A model generated the notes under the pieces. The model saw nothing but the letters and a program-made list of their open reading frames with translations, was not told the DNA's origin and ran no database searches. Positions 53,401 through 64,000 of a stretch of DNA of 64,000 nt are shown here, piece after piece (positions within the stretch are counted from its first letter, which is position 1; every line of letters starts with the position of its first letter). The stretch lies in contig JAFREQ010000035.1 of NCBI GenBank assembly GCA_025331565.1, positions 5,890,001 to 5,954,000 of the forward strand, read 5' to 3'. A program made the translations under genes and the position numbers. The DNA is from Holacanthus passer. Lineage: Eukaryota > Chordata > Actinopteri > Pomacanthidae.

Positions 53401-54889
53401 GCTTGGTAAGACTTTATTTTTCATGTCTGTTATTGCCCAATAATTTCTGGAAAGAATTTTGTGATTTGGCACTATTATAGGGAAAATAGAGACAAAGTTC
53501 AGAGACTATCAGTTTAGTTGGTTGTGTTGAGTTTAAAAGCAGTTGTTGATTTCCAGAGAAATTTCCTAGAAAGAACATCTCCATTTAAACCCAAGAAAAG
53601 ATTCTCGGTTACACCAACTTGGAATTTAAACCAGTTGAATATATTCTGTATATTTGCCACTATTTTTTGCCAACTTTACTAGGAAATTATTAGAAAATGA
53701 GATGACTTGACAGTCCTGTAAAATAAGGAGTTATCGAAGTTTTTCTTGCTTGTACCTTAAAACAGATGTCTAGTGATTCTGAGATTCAAAATGAGAACTT
53801 TGCTCAGGAGCTCAAGTGAAAAAGAAGTTTTTGTTCCGTGCCCCAAATGGTTAACAGTCATAATAAAACTGATCGCTGTCTGGACTAAGACTGTTCCCTT
53901 ATTTATGAAAAGCTTTATAAAAAGGCTTTTCTTCTACCCTGGACTGGATTTCATATTCACTTCCCTTCCTGCGAAAAGAAAACAGAGCCCTGAATGCTTA
54001 TTAGGGCCATGGAGCTGTGTTTTCTTCTTCTTCCTTTTTCATGCTCAGCAACGTGCAACCGAAACAGACGGCGGTGACTATCAACAGAGCTGAGACGAAT
54101 GTAAACCTGGAGGATGCAGGACCTCATCTCGTGCTCCTGATGACCATATAAAGCTCGACTTGTCTTGACTGATCACAAACACAGGCGGACGTGCCAAAAA
54201 AATGCATTCACACACAATCACATGTGGGCTCGCTCATACGCAGTCACACTCTCTCCCTAAAGTGGTCACACACACCGTGTGAGTTTAATTGCTGTGGAGA
54301 GAAATCCCCCCCCTTGTCCTGGCTGTTACAGGGGTTTTGTCCATACAGGAAACATTAACCTCTTCCTGCATTAACTGGTCACTCTGACAAGCTGCTCTCT
54401 GACTCTGTTAGGCCTGGTGTTTGTCATCAGTGTCAGAGGCTGAGGTTGCAGGAAAGGCCAGGCTGTCAATCAGAGGCTCCTTCTGCAGAAATCATGGAGG
54501 GATATTTTAAAAGACTACACGCTGCATGTTGCTGATAATGACGATTTTATGGTCGTAAAGTTTTATTTCATCCTGCCAGCGTTGTCTCAACCTTGTACAT
54601 CCATTGAGCCACACAGGAGAGTGGAGGAGAGGTCCCTGCCCCCACACCACATTATAAACTCCTACCTAACAAGAACAATCTGTGTGCAGGCCTCAGACAC
54701 TCTTGGGGAAACTGAAGGGGGAGGAGAACAGTAGAGAGGCAGAAGGAGGGATTTGTCCTCATGGTTAACGACATCTTTTTTTTTTTTTGCACTATCCAGA
54801 CAAACCTCCAGTCTGAAATCTGAAACTGCAGAAGTGGCGTGGCTCACCGAGCGTTTGCCACTCTTTGCTTGAGCTCTCTCCCTCTCTCA
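53401..54889. other. Intergenic selplg - tmem119
   Basis: No gene recognised. A 106-codon open frame (53773-54093) lies in AT-rich DNA and resembles nothing I know. Simple tracts only otherwise. Confidence 0.5.
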
Positions 54890-54968
54890 GTTCCCTTTTT
54901 TTTCCAGCCTAGTTTCACTCATCCTCAATCAGAGGCGATTCCGACACTTCTTTCTGCCACAGTGGATG
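54890..54968 (+). other. Candidate tmem119 non-coding exon 1
   Basis: Sequence ending GTGGATG/GTGAGTG (donor at 54969) could be the 5' UTR exon spliced to the acceptor at 56958-56959. The ATG at its end would be out of frame with the TMEM119 start. Supported only by the donor and position. Confidence 0.3.
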
Positions 54969-56959
54969 GTGAGTGAAATGTTTTGTCGTCTCAGATAGTT
55001 TTTCCTCAAAATGCATTAGCAAGAAGCACTGGGGGTTTTCTAGACATGATGTGAGCTCACATGTCAGCTAGAAGTGATGTGACAGCATCATGATGGTTTC
55101 AGAGCAGCATCTGGCCTCAGAGGGGAACATGACTGTAAAAAGTTAGTCAGTCTTTTGTGTCAGTTTTAGACATTAAAGCGGACCAAAGACAGAATCTGGG
55201 ACATAGTTTTTTCCATTTTGTTGTCAAACAAAATTTTATTTTTTTATTTTTAAGGAGGATTCATTCCATGTGTGTATGTGTGCATATGACCGCCTTATGT
55301 GTGTATGTTTATGTGTCTGGTTGCATGTGTGGCCGTGTATATTTGGTCTGGGGTGAGCGTGCCATTAATTCAAAAAAAAACACCCACCCCCCTATTTTTG
55401 CAGACGAGAGCAGAGTTTCATGTGGCCCAGCTTGCACACAGATGGAGCAGAATAAGGATGAAAGTGTGGGAGCTGCTGCCAGTTGACACACAGACTGAGC
55501 AGAGAGCTGATCAGGATCCAGATAAATAAGTAGAGCAAGCAAAAGTGGTGTTTAAAGGATCGCTTCACCCAATTTGGAAAAAGACATATTTTCCCCATTT
55601 ACCCCCTTGTGGTATCCAGCCATGCAGATGGTCTGATTCATTTGCCCCTGTGGTAAATTTTACTTTTTAAGTAAACGCCAGGTGATGACGGTTGAACAAG
55701 GCATATCCATATTTTATTTTGGCCATGTTGGGACACCATTATGTTTAGATCAAGATGTTGCCAAAGAGGGAGTGTCTTTTAGCAGGAGGCCAAATTAATG
55801 AGAGTATGCAGCCTATTGGTGGAGAAGCCCCTAATATGAAAAATGTGGGATTGTACCTAAAAATAAGCCACACAAGAGGAGGAGTCTAGTGAGGTATATG
55901 AAGCAAGATGGTTTAACTCAGACTGAGTGATCATGAACCAGCCTGGGTTTACTGTATGTTGTTGCATTTAACAGTGAGAATTACACCAGAGTCTTCTTCG
56001 TCTTAGTGTCTGACTTAGTTTTAATAGCTGAGTTATTGGAAGTTGCAGTGGAGTCATTGGAAATGAAATGTTGCCGAAGGCCCATCTGAAGAGTTTTTTC
56101 CATGGCATTAGAAATATTTGTTTCAGCAAGTTCTACCACCTCCCAAGTACTGCAGAGAGTATGTAGGAAAATATGTCTTTACTTAACATCTTTAACTCTG
56201 TACTTTCTGATACAATACAGTGTGTGTGTGTGTTCAGTCAACTCATTTGATCTAAATGAGTGAAAGGTTTGGGGAAAGTTGGGAAAATTAGCAAAGACTA
56301 ATGATTGATGAGTTTGGTGAACTTCATATTACACCTTCCTACAAAATGAGCATATATAAAACTGCTCATTGTACATGCAAAATACATTTAATATTCTGAA
56401 ACTTTGGTTGATTGATTCCAAAAACATGTACAGTATGTATTACCATCACATCTGAGTTAGAAAGAAAAGCATGTGTTTTGCCATTTTGCCAGCATTTGTT
56501 TTCCTTCAACAACACCTTCTGCTCTTCCTCCAAGAGTCTTCTGTCCAGCTGGATGAAAAAATATTCTGTCCGCTGAGCAATAAAAAAAGATTTTAACTCA
56601 TTTCCAAGTTGCAACTATATTAAATAGAAAGAATATAAAATAATACAATGCAACATCAATATAAACAAATAGAACTGATCATAAAACTTATCTATAATTT
56701 TGTTTCACACACAAATGGACATGAACATACAGTATGTCATTCCCAGCCACCATCTGAGTCCATGAGGATTCTGGAAACACCTTCAGAACAGTGAAAAGTT
56801 ATGTTAAACGAGTTTTTCAAAGATCCCCAGGTATTTATTTGTCAGAAAAACAGATGCTGAGCTCTATGACTCAAATGCAATGGTGATGCATGAGAGGCAC
56901 AAACTGTCTTTACATATGGCACTGACATCTCTGTTAATGACGTTTACTGTTATTTACAG
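54969..56959 (+). other. Presumed tmem119 intron 1
   Basis: About 2 kb, non-coding, containing a (TG)-rich stretch (55268-55335) and the inverted-repeat element at 55580-56180. Confidence 0.4.
55580..56180. mobile_element. MITE-like element with 15-bp perfect inverted ends
   Basis: AAAGACATATTTTCC at 55580-55594 is exactly the reverse complement of GGAAAATATGTCTTT at 56166-56180. The left side reads 'ggatcgcttcacccaatttg', wording I associate with abundant fish repeats. No open frame of note inside. The true ends may lie a little outside the perfect match. Confidence 0.7.
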
Positions 56960-56975
56960 ATCCTGAGGGGACACC

Positions 56976-57827
56976 ATGCTCCCGATGGCCCTTCACCTGG
57001 CTGCTCTGTGCATTGTGTTTTGCATCAGCAGCCACTCGGCCACACCTCTGCCTTTTTACAGCCCCCTGGAGGGAAGCACAGATGAGGAAGAGCTCGGTAA
57101 CTTCACTTCCTTTCTGCCCACCAGCAGTAGTTCCTCGGAGTACCAAACCACGCCTGCTGGCCCCCGTGTGGAAAGTGACTTTCTAAGTCAGGTTGTGAAC
57201 TTCATGGAGGAGAACATGCTCCTTATCCTTGTTGCAGGCTCTTTTATCCTCCTCGTCTTCCTAATTATCTGTGGGGCGATTTTCATGAGCCGCAGACGCA
57301 AAGTCAATGCCTACTACCCTTCATCCTTCCCCTCCAAAATGTATGTGGACCACAGGGACAAAACCGGAGGTGCTAAACCCTTTAATGAAGTGCCAGAAAA
57401 ACCTGCACCTGAGCAGCAAAGCGAGCCAGTGGACTCTCACAAGCAGCTCCAGGCAGACATCATGAGAGCTGCCAAGAGCCTGCGCACACCGAATAAATCT
57501 GTTGAGGCCGCAGAGGAAAGTGACCCCGGTCAGAAAGTAGTAGACCATAGTCCTGAGGACAGCTCAAAACCAGATGGCAGCGTCCTGGGCCAGCAGCTCC
57601 CAAGTGTCCCTGTGGAAAAGGAGCTGAGTGAACTTTGTGACAGTGAAGCAGCAGCAGCAGCAATAGCAGCAGGCAGCCCTGAGCTCAATCCTCCAGAGCA
57701 GCCAGAATCAGAGGGAGATGATTCACAGGAGCCTCTAATGGGCAGGAATCTCAGGCCTTCCTCTCTGCACATTCACAATGACTCTGCTACACTTCAGCTG
57801 ATCGCAGGAGAGAAAACCGCCTTCTAG
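56976..57827 (+). CDS. tmem119: Transmembrane protein 119
   Basis: A single coding exon of 283 codons, 16 bases after an acceptor (TTTACAG, 56958-56959), the same length as human TMEM119. Signal peptide about 1-22; an ectodomain of about 55 residues with an acidic DEEEL patch, one N-glycosylation site (NFTS) and a Ser run; a transmembrane helix at about 81-104; then basic SRRRK and the family's most conserved block AYYPSSFPSKMYVD (Tyr113 on), followed by FNEVPEKP and KQLQADI. The C-terminal half is disordered, with a poly-Ala run encoded by GCA repeats (57645-57672). In mammals it is a microglial surface marker and a promoter of osteoblast differentiation; its biochemical role is not established. 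The iscu gene lies tail-to-tail downstream. Confidence 0.93.
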   Translation: MLPMALHLAALCIVFCISSHSATPLPFYSPLEGSTDEEELGNFTSFLPTSSSSSEYQTTPAGPRVESDFLSQVVNFMEENMLLILVAGSFILLVFLIICGAIFMSRRRKVNAYYPSSFPSKMYVDHRDKTGGAKPFNEVPEKPAPEQQSEPVDSHKQLQADIMRAAKSLRTPNKSVEAAEESDPGQKVVDHSPEDSSKPDGSVLGQQLPSVPVEKELSELCDSEAAAAAIAAGSPELNPPEQPESEGDDSQEPLMGRNLRPSSLHIHNDSATLQLIAGEKTAF

Positions 57828-58534
57828 CTATTCTGAACACTTGAGACCTGAATGTGTTTAAGGGACTGAGTTCATGAGTTGCTACTTGTCCGGTTTTCAA
57901 CAAGATTATTGAGGGAAGTTGCTGAATTCCAATCGCAAGTGTTTTTTGCAATATATTTATATTCATTGCAGAGAAGATACACATAGCAGCCTGTTGCTTT
58001 GCTCTGACTGGGTATATCATTCATGCCATATTATCTTGTTGAGCATCACTAACATCTGGTACGAAACATACTCCTTTCTATGGGGTGATTTAAGGATATG
58101 TTGCTTCATGTGTGTCGAATTCTTTAAGCATTCCTGCATAAAGGTCACTTCAGTAAACTTTGTCTGGTGTGAGTCCAAATACTTTGTACTTCTGTGCAAA
58201 ACATTGTGTACTAATTTTACAGATTGGTATTTGAATATTTAAGATTGGTCAAGCATAGAAAACCACTTCCTGAGTTAAATTCAGATTATCGCAGATATTT
58301 TGACATTATGGCAGGAAGTGCACAAGTGTAATTAATAGCATTTACAATAACTGCACTTCATTTAGGTGAACCAGCTCCACAACCATGATAGTGTGCATTT
58401 AGTTCAGTGAAATGTTTTCCATGGAGCTCTCATAAATGAAATTAGTTACCTGTACTTTTTTAATGGGTTAAATATCTGACATAAAAAGGTCTAATATTCA
58501 GGCTGATCAAAGTGAAAAAAATTGCACTCACAAC
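57828..58534. other. Convergent spacer tmem119 / iscu
   Basis: Holds the tmem119 3' UTR, whose end I cannot place (no clear AATAAA on the plus strand). No gene or recognisable repeat. Confidence 0.5.
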
Positions 58535-59057
58535 AAGATATGATTACAATACTTTATTGAGGATTGTCAAGGAAGCATTACTAAATAATTAGGAATTACA
58601 CTTAAAACCAGTGGACCCTTTCATTGTTTCAAGCCACTTTGCTTAATTGCATATCAAAAGGTCAGTGCTTGGGGGTGCACATAGGATACTTCAACAGCTG
58701 TTAGCTTTAATCCATATCACCATCACACCATTCAAAAACAACACTCCTCAAGCGCAAAATCTTCGAATATCACAATCTCAAAAATAAGGCTCAGCTTTGT
58801 ACCAACAACCCAGACAGTGCTTACATTGTGCGTTTACGTGACAGGCTAATAGGTACAGTACGCAGGTTTAGAGGAGCACAGACTAATCCTGGTGTAACAC
58901 TGACACATGGGGTTGACAATAGTGTACATATGTCATCAACATTATTAGGTGTGCCACATCAATACTGCAGGAAAGTGAGGAGGTGATGCTGGACTACTGC
59001 TACTTCTCTTCCTGGCAGCAGGAAGCAAACAGTGATGCCCATCTCAGAGTGCCCTGT
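58535..59057 (-). other. iscu 3' UTR with AATAAA signal
   Basis: On the minus strand AATAAA lies at 58558-58553, about 500 bases past the stop codon. Confidence 0.75.
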
Positions 59058-61340
59058 TTATATGCTGGCCCTGACTGCCTCCTGCTGGTCGTCCTGTTGC
59101 TTGAGGCGATAGTCAGCCAGGGCAGCCTTGATAGCGTCCTCCGCAAGCACTGAGGAGGAACAATTACAGGTTAAATTAAGGTTAAATATCCACACATGCG
59201 TAGAGCAGTTTGGAGAAGAAGAAAATTGTTAGAATGATTCACTGAAAACTTACTGGAGCAGTGAAGTTTAACCGGTGGAAGACAGAGCTCTTTGGCAATG
59301 TCGGTGTTCTTTATCATCAAAGCTTCGTCCACCTGGAAAGAAAAGCACATAGCTCCAGTATAACCACAAAAACCTTTCCAGGCAATGATAAGACATGAAT
59401 AAATAAGAGGCAGAGAAAGAAGTGTCATGTCTGCAGTGTATACACTCACAGATTTGCCCTTCACCCACTCGGTGGCCAAAGAGCTGGAGGCAATAGCAGA
59501 GCCACAGCCAAAGGTTTTGAACCTGGCATCCACAATCTTCCCATCGTCACCCACCTCAATCTGTCAAAATGAGAGATTTTGGAGTTTTACCCAAATGCCA
59601 AAGACGGAAAGTACTCTTACATTATTTAACAAGTCTATGATAATTCTTAAAAACTAAAAGTTCATTTTCAACCAGTGGATTAAAATTATTGTTCCTGCTG
59701 CTGTGGTTCTGACAAATAATTTAAACTGTGTAAATATAATTCAGGCTTAAAGGCTTAATGTGCATATACAAAAGAATGTAATCCATACGTGTTTAATGAC
59801 AAACATACCTGGAGCTTCATCACATCTCCACAGGCTGGAGCTCCCACCAAGCCAGTCCCAACATTCTTGGACTGTTTGTCCAATGTGCCCACATTTCTTG
59901 GGTTCTCATAATGATCCACCACCTTCAGACGGAAGAGAAAGGAAACACTGTGTTAGGAAAAAACAATGCGTCAAAGTGGGTTTAGGCAAATTGTTGAGAC
60001 TATTCCACAATAGTGAAATAAATGTTATGATGTGAAACAACAGTAGCATCCTGGAAGGCTTTTTGCAGTCTCCTACAATCAGAAAAAGAATGTCTAGAAA
60101 TATTGAGCATCACTGTCACACAACTACGAGTGTTCACCATTACACAAGGGACAGTGAAATAAACAGATTAGCACCGGATTTCATTGTCAACTAAATCAAC
60201 TCGTGCATCCTGTCCTCCCCCCCCCCCGAGTTGCTGAGTCATTCTGACCCAAACAATGAAGTGGCTGAGCTTATATCACGATGACAACGCATTTCTTTAA
60301 AAAAGGCAATATTTAATACACGTGATATGAAATTGTAGTATGTTTGTGTGTCTTTGCTCTCAAAATTGAGTTATCCACATATTTATGATATTTCAGATTT
60401 TTTAACCAATTTGATGATAGAGAATAAACACATTAAACAAGTTAAATTTCTTTAGGATCTCAAAGCTTTTTCATGAAACATTTTGTTGTGCATCTTCAAA
60501 GGAAGGCAGGTACATGACAGGATGCTAAAAAAAAAAAAAAAAAAAGTATATTCATTTTTAAGTTGTTCAAACATCCAGTGAGTGCAGTTCATCTCTTTTT
60601 ACCAGCAACTAAATGTACGGTTTCTTTTATCTGATTACCACAAGCCTGTGTCTCCATGTTGCATCAGGCAGTCACATAACACACAGACACCCAAACTGGA
60701 CATCTCACATCTGGACATTGTGTTGTGTTGTTGTGTGAAATAAGATGTAGATGCCATTCTTCAATAGGTATAACAGACTAATTACAGGTTTCTAACACAC
60801 TGTTCTCCTTCACCAACCATGAAAGCTCATTAATCGGATGTGGTTCAAGTATTAAAGGCAGGGGCCAGCTGGGAGGCAGATTAGTGATGTTATTCTAGTC
60901 TTCAACTTACTAACAAGCTATGACATGAATAACATGAATAACAACTATAACATGAAACAAATATTGAGCATGCTGGTATTTCATAAGAGCCTATTTATCT
61001 CTTTCTGCCACACTCCCACAAAATATATAAACCATATGAAAGCAGCCTGATGTAACTTAGAGTATTTTTATTTTCATTAGCTTGTGGTTTATTAGCTCAA
61101 TCTAACACGCTGAGCCACCTGCTAATGATGCTGATATTAAGCTACTCAAGACAACATTTGTAAACATGAACCAAACAGCAGATATCTCACTGTGACACAG
61201 CCTCCTTTAGTAAAGCTACAGCAGACAGGTTGTTTTACCTTCTTGTGGTAGCAGCACTGGGTGATGAACTCCGGAGCTGAGAGCCTCCTGGTGAGAAAAG
61301 CCAGAGGACTGAGACACTTGTTCGCCACCGTGGTCGCCAT
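59058..61340 (-). CDS. iscu: Iron-sulfur cluster assembly scaffold ISCU (mitochondrial)
   Basis: Five exons on the minus strand: 61340-61239, 59922-59809, 59560-59450, 59332-59254, 59149-59058; 498 bases, 165 aa (human 167). ISCU is the scaffold on which NFS1-ISD11 sulfur and iron are built into [2Fe-2S] clusters with frataxin and ferredoxin, then handed on by HSCB/HSPA9. Seen: an Arg-rich, acid-poor N-terminus ([20 protein letters not shown]) fitting a matrix presequence; [16 protein letters not shown]; the three cluster-ligand cysteines Cys65 (GAPACGD), Cys91 (FGCGSA) and Cys134 (KLHCS); the Asp ligand next to Cys65; and the chaperone-binding LPPVK (127-131). The C-terminus ([13 protein letters not shown]) diverges from the mammalian Lys/Glu tail, as expected for this variable end. 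All phases and donor/acceptor sites are canonical. Intron 1 is 1.3 kb and holds an A18-type run near 60528-60545. Confidence 0.97.
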
Positions 61341-61445
61341 GTTGACGGAATGTCGCAGTTTGAAAGAGGAGAGCTGCGAGAGGGCGAAATAACGTCACAA
61401 TCCGAGGGAGGGGCTTGTCTTATCACATATGCGCATGCCCGGTTT
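61341..61445 (-). promoter_or_regulatory. iscu promoter with NRF-1-like and CRE-like sites
   Basis: Immediately upstream of the iscu ATG. TGCGCATGCCCG at 61430-61441 differs slightly from the palindromic NRF-1 consensus (TGCGCATGCGCA), a common regulator of mitochondrial genes. AACGTCAC at 61391-61398 is CRE/ATF-like. No TATA box. Site assignment is by eye. Confidence 0.45.
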
Positions 61446-61539
61446 ATGTAAACATACTTTCATAATAAAGTACATGAATATTCATTAAACCATTTTATAA
61501 ACTTTTTTTCCAACTAGAGATTCATTTAATAATCATTAA

Positions 61540-61890
61540 TTTCAATATTGTAATCAATATTTTTTTATTCGTTATTTGTTTAGTTTATGAATTGACAAAA
61601 AATACCATCATATCTTCCCAGATTCACATAGATTTATATACAGAGTCCATGGTGATGTCTTGAAATATCTTATTGAGTTCACCCAAAAGCCCCAAACCCA
61701 TAGACATTCAGTTTACAATTATATATATAATAAAGAAAAGCAGCCAGGTATCTTACTTGAGAAGTTGGAACCAGATAATATTTGGCTTTTCCTTTCACTA
61801 TTTGCATGAAGAAATGATATATAAATTATTGAAATAATTGTCACTTATTTTTCTGTGTGGATCAACTCATCGATTAATCATTTCAGCTCT
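61540..61890. mobile_element. Fish interspersed element (family B)
   Basis: Contains 'agttcacccaaaagccccaa', 'gacattcagtttacaattat' and 'cttgagaagttggaaccaga', and ends with 'caactcatcgattaatcatt' plus 'tcagctct', a fuller copy of the ATTAATCGATTA family. Confidence 0.75.
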
Positions 61891-61959
61891 GATATCAAAA
61901 GAAGAATACTTATTTGTAGATGGTGACACTGACTTTAATTTGTAGACATTTCCTAATAA

Positions 61960-62220
61960 GCAGTGGTGGAAAGTACCTTTTTGAGGTAGGCTGCTTGTGG
62001 TTTGTAGTGAGTATTTTATACTTCTTTTTACGTCTACTCCACAACACTTCAGAGGCAATTCACAAATATTCTACTTTGTAACTTAAGTGCATTTATTTGA
62101 TTGCTATAATTATCACCTTTGAAATATGGTGCACTGTGAGAGTTTACAATGCCAGCAAAGGAATAAGTTCTGAGACTCTTTTCTGACGTAAAAGTATCAA
62201 TACTACAGTGTAGTAATATA
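61960..62220. mobile_element. Fish interspersed element (family A)
   Basis: Starts 'agcagtggtggaaagtacct', with 'gtctactccacaacacttca' and 'acttaagtgcatttatttga'. Truncated, non-coding. Confidence 0.75.
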
Positions 62221-62397
62221 CTCCACTTTAATGATGTAGCTGAGGCTAACTATAACAAGTTTAAAGACTGTTGGGTTGTTTATTCTTTCACAATGCATCA
62301 TAAACTGAACATGGTTGTATGTAAAATTTGCTAACAATTTTATTTTATGGATCTGTAACTATAATGTTCCTAATAATTTCCTGAAAAGTTTCTCAGA

Positions 62398-62430
<33 letters not shown>
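62398..62430. repeat. (AAT)n microsatellite
   Basis: Eleven uninterrupted AAT units. Confidence 0.97.
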
Positions 62431-62432
<2 letters not shown>

Positions 62433-64000
62433 CTGACCTCCAATTAATTGTTGACCATTAAGCTTCTGTAACTAGTATTTTTAGTGACTCCACATCAGAT
62501 GAAGTTGCAAAAATGGCAAATTTGTTCACAATCAACATTTCTTAAGAATAATGGGGTTTCTAATAATAAATGAATAATGGTTATAAAGTGGAAATATTTA
62601 AGTAAAGAAAAAGTATCTAAAAATTGAGAGTTGTTCACAGTGACTTTGTTGATTAGTTATGATTCTTTGACTGAAAACAATTTACTCAGCTTTTTTCTGT
62701 TACGTAACTGTATCATATGTTTTTTAGGGAACTGTGCTCACTTCCGACAACAATGTAAAATGTGAAAGTTGAACTGCTTAATAAATGAGCAAAATCTGAC
62801 TATTATAATAATGTGTGCATGTATTTGCCTGTTTCACTGTCTACACTGACAATAGAACTGCTTTTACGAGATGTACTAACATTCCTTATCCCTTCTGAAT
62901 ATAGAAGCTTTCACACTTTCAAATATGTGGCAACAATGATGTGCTGAGCTATATAACAATGATGTGCAAGTCAAAAACTTCCTCTTCCTGAGATTTGTTG
63001 TGTTCTGATTTCTCAGTATTGTTAATTCAAGATAAAGGAGGTACAGTACAACTGTTAGTAGTAATAAATATGTGTAAATATGTCTATAGCCTTTGCTAAT
63101 ATCTTTTCTCAGGTGAATTCCAATTCACTGATTTCACAAATGATCAGTCTGGTTTGAAAAGCAAGCAGGGCACAGATGTGTGTGGTCGCTCACCTCCACA
63201 AACATTTGAGGTTTGTTGTCATGTTACAGTTCCTAAACTGAAGAGAAGTTTTGATGATGTGTGATATTGTAACCTGATGTTCTTGGCTGGTAGTGTTCTC
63301 CAGTCCTTCTGACCTGTGTGTAATAAGCAGGCAACAATTTCTCTGTCAGAATAATCGGAGTCTGTTACACTCACAACTGCTCCTCATTAATCAATGGCAG
63401 GTAGGAACAAAAATTTCTCTTAGGTAAGAGGGATGTGAAATTAAAGCTCTATAAATGACAATAAATTAATTATTGCATGTAATAATAAATGTTAATTCTG
63501 CAAGTACAAATAATATTGTGGAACTGGAATATATTTATAACTTCCTACAGTACACTATACAGTTTTATAAGCAACATGAACTAATATGGTAAACTTCATT
63601 AAAATGTAATGTGTACAGTAACTAAAATTATAGTATTTATTATGGGTGTTAGATGTTTTTTTTTTTTTTTTAATCTTTGACGTTTAGCTCTCTCTATAGC
63701 CCGATAGTCTAATATAAATGAATTGATTGCTGATTTCAGGAACAGGAACTCACTCTTGACCTTTTTGAAAATACTGCAATTCTGGTAAAATGGTCTATAG
63801 TCACACCCTGGGTTAAGAAATATGAGCTGGTGGTGTTGTATCATTGTGCGGTCTTGAGAAGGGGATCTCCTTTGTGGGATTGCAACAGTTTTTTATTGGC
63901 TGTTGTAAGACTTAAAATATCTATTTAAAAGCATATTTTAGAAAAAAGCGTATTTTAACTTCTGCGACCAAGTTCTGAATTCTGAAAATGGCCTCACCCA

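Larger units (their letters stand above)
61446..64000. other. Intergenic right end, no gene seen
   Basis: 2.5 kb of AT-rich DNA with two interspersed elements and an (AAT)n array. No exon with splice sites or long open frame on either strand. In human the next gene beyond iscu is sart3; none of it is visible here. Confidence 0.6.

Noticed and set aside
53773..54093. 106-codon plus-strand frame between selplg and tmem119.
   Set aside because: Composition looks like translated AT-rich non-coding DNA, with no domain, signal peptide or splice context.

Overview
The window is vertebrate nuclear DNA, almost certainly from a ray-finned (percomorph-like teleost) fish. The genes are split by GT-AG introns, mostly short. 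The intergenic DNA is AT-rich and carries several interspersed elements I recognise from many fish genomes. The gene set is the block found on human chromosome 12q24.11, in reversed orientation. No prokaryotic, phage or CRISPR feature is present.

Layout, left to right: the 5' end of an unconventional class I myosin gene, best myo1h (minus strand, 1-5486, runs off the left edge); svop, a 12-helix synaptic-vesicle transporter-like protein (plus, 16 coding exons, 7183-11786); ssh1, a Slingshot cofilin phosphatase (plus, 15 coding exons, 13289-26981), with a tRNA-Asp(GTC) gene antisense in its first intron and a probable second first exon at 17673; a gene desert with repeats; an 871-codon single-exon gene I do not recognise (plus, 34448-37063); coro1c, coronin-1C (plus, first coding exon 43179, stop 48144); selplg, a PSGL-1-type leukocyte mucin (plus, single coding exon, 51528-52883); tmem119 (plus, single coding exon, 56976-57827); and iscu, the mitochondrial Fe-S scaffold (minus, 5 exons, 61340-59058). 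From 61.4 kb to the right edge I see no gene.

I assembled the multi-exon models by hand from splice sites and reading phase. All four complete ones close exactly: svop 539 aa, ssh1 873 aa, coro1c 474 aa, iscu 165 aa. Human dao lies between ssh1 and svop, but I see no trace of it here. Functionally, ssh1 (cofilin reactivation), coro1c (Arp2/3 and F-actin) and the class I myosin all act on cortical actin. selplg and tmem119 are leukocyte and microglial surface proteins. I infer no operon-like co-regulation from this clustering.

Most worth a second look: the unrecognised 871-aa protein (possible N-myristoylation and two near-identical PPP/KKP/NPF motifs flanking a conserved-looking core), the in-phase alternative first exon of ssh1, the minimal sulfotyrosine-like motif of the fish PSGL-1, the intronic tRNA-Asp, and several locally tandem or inverted repeats.
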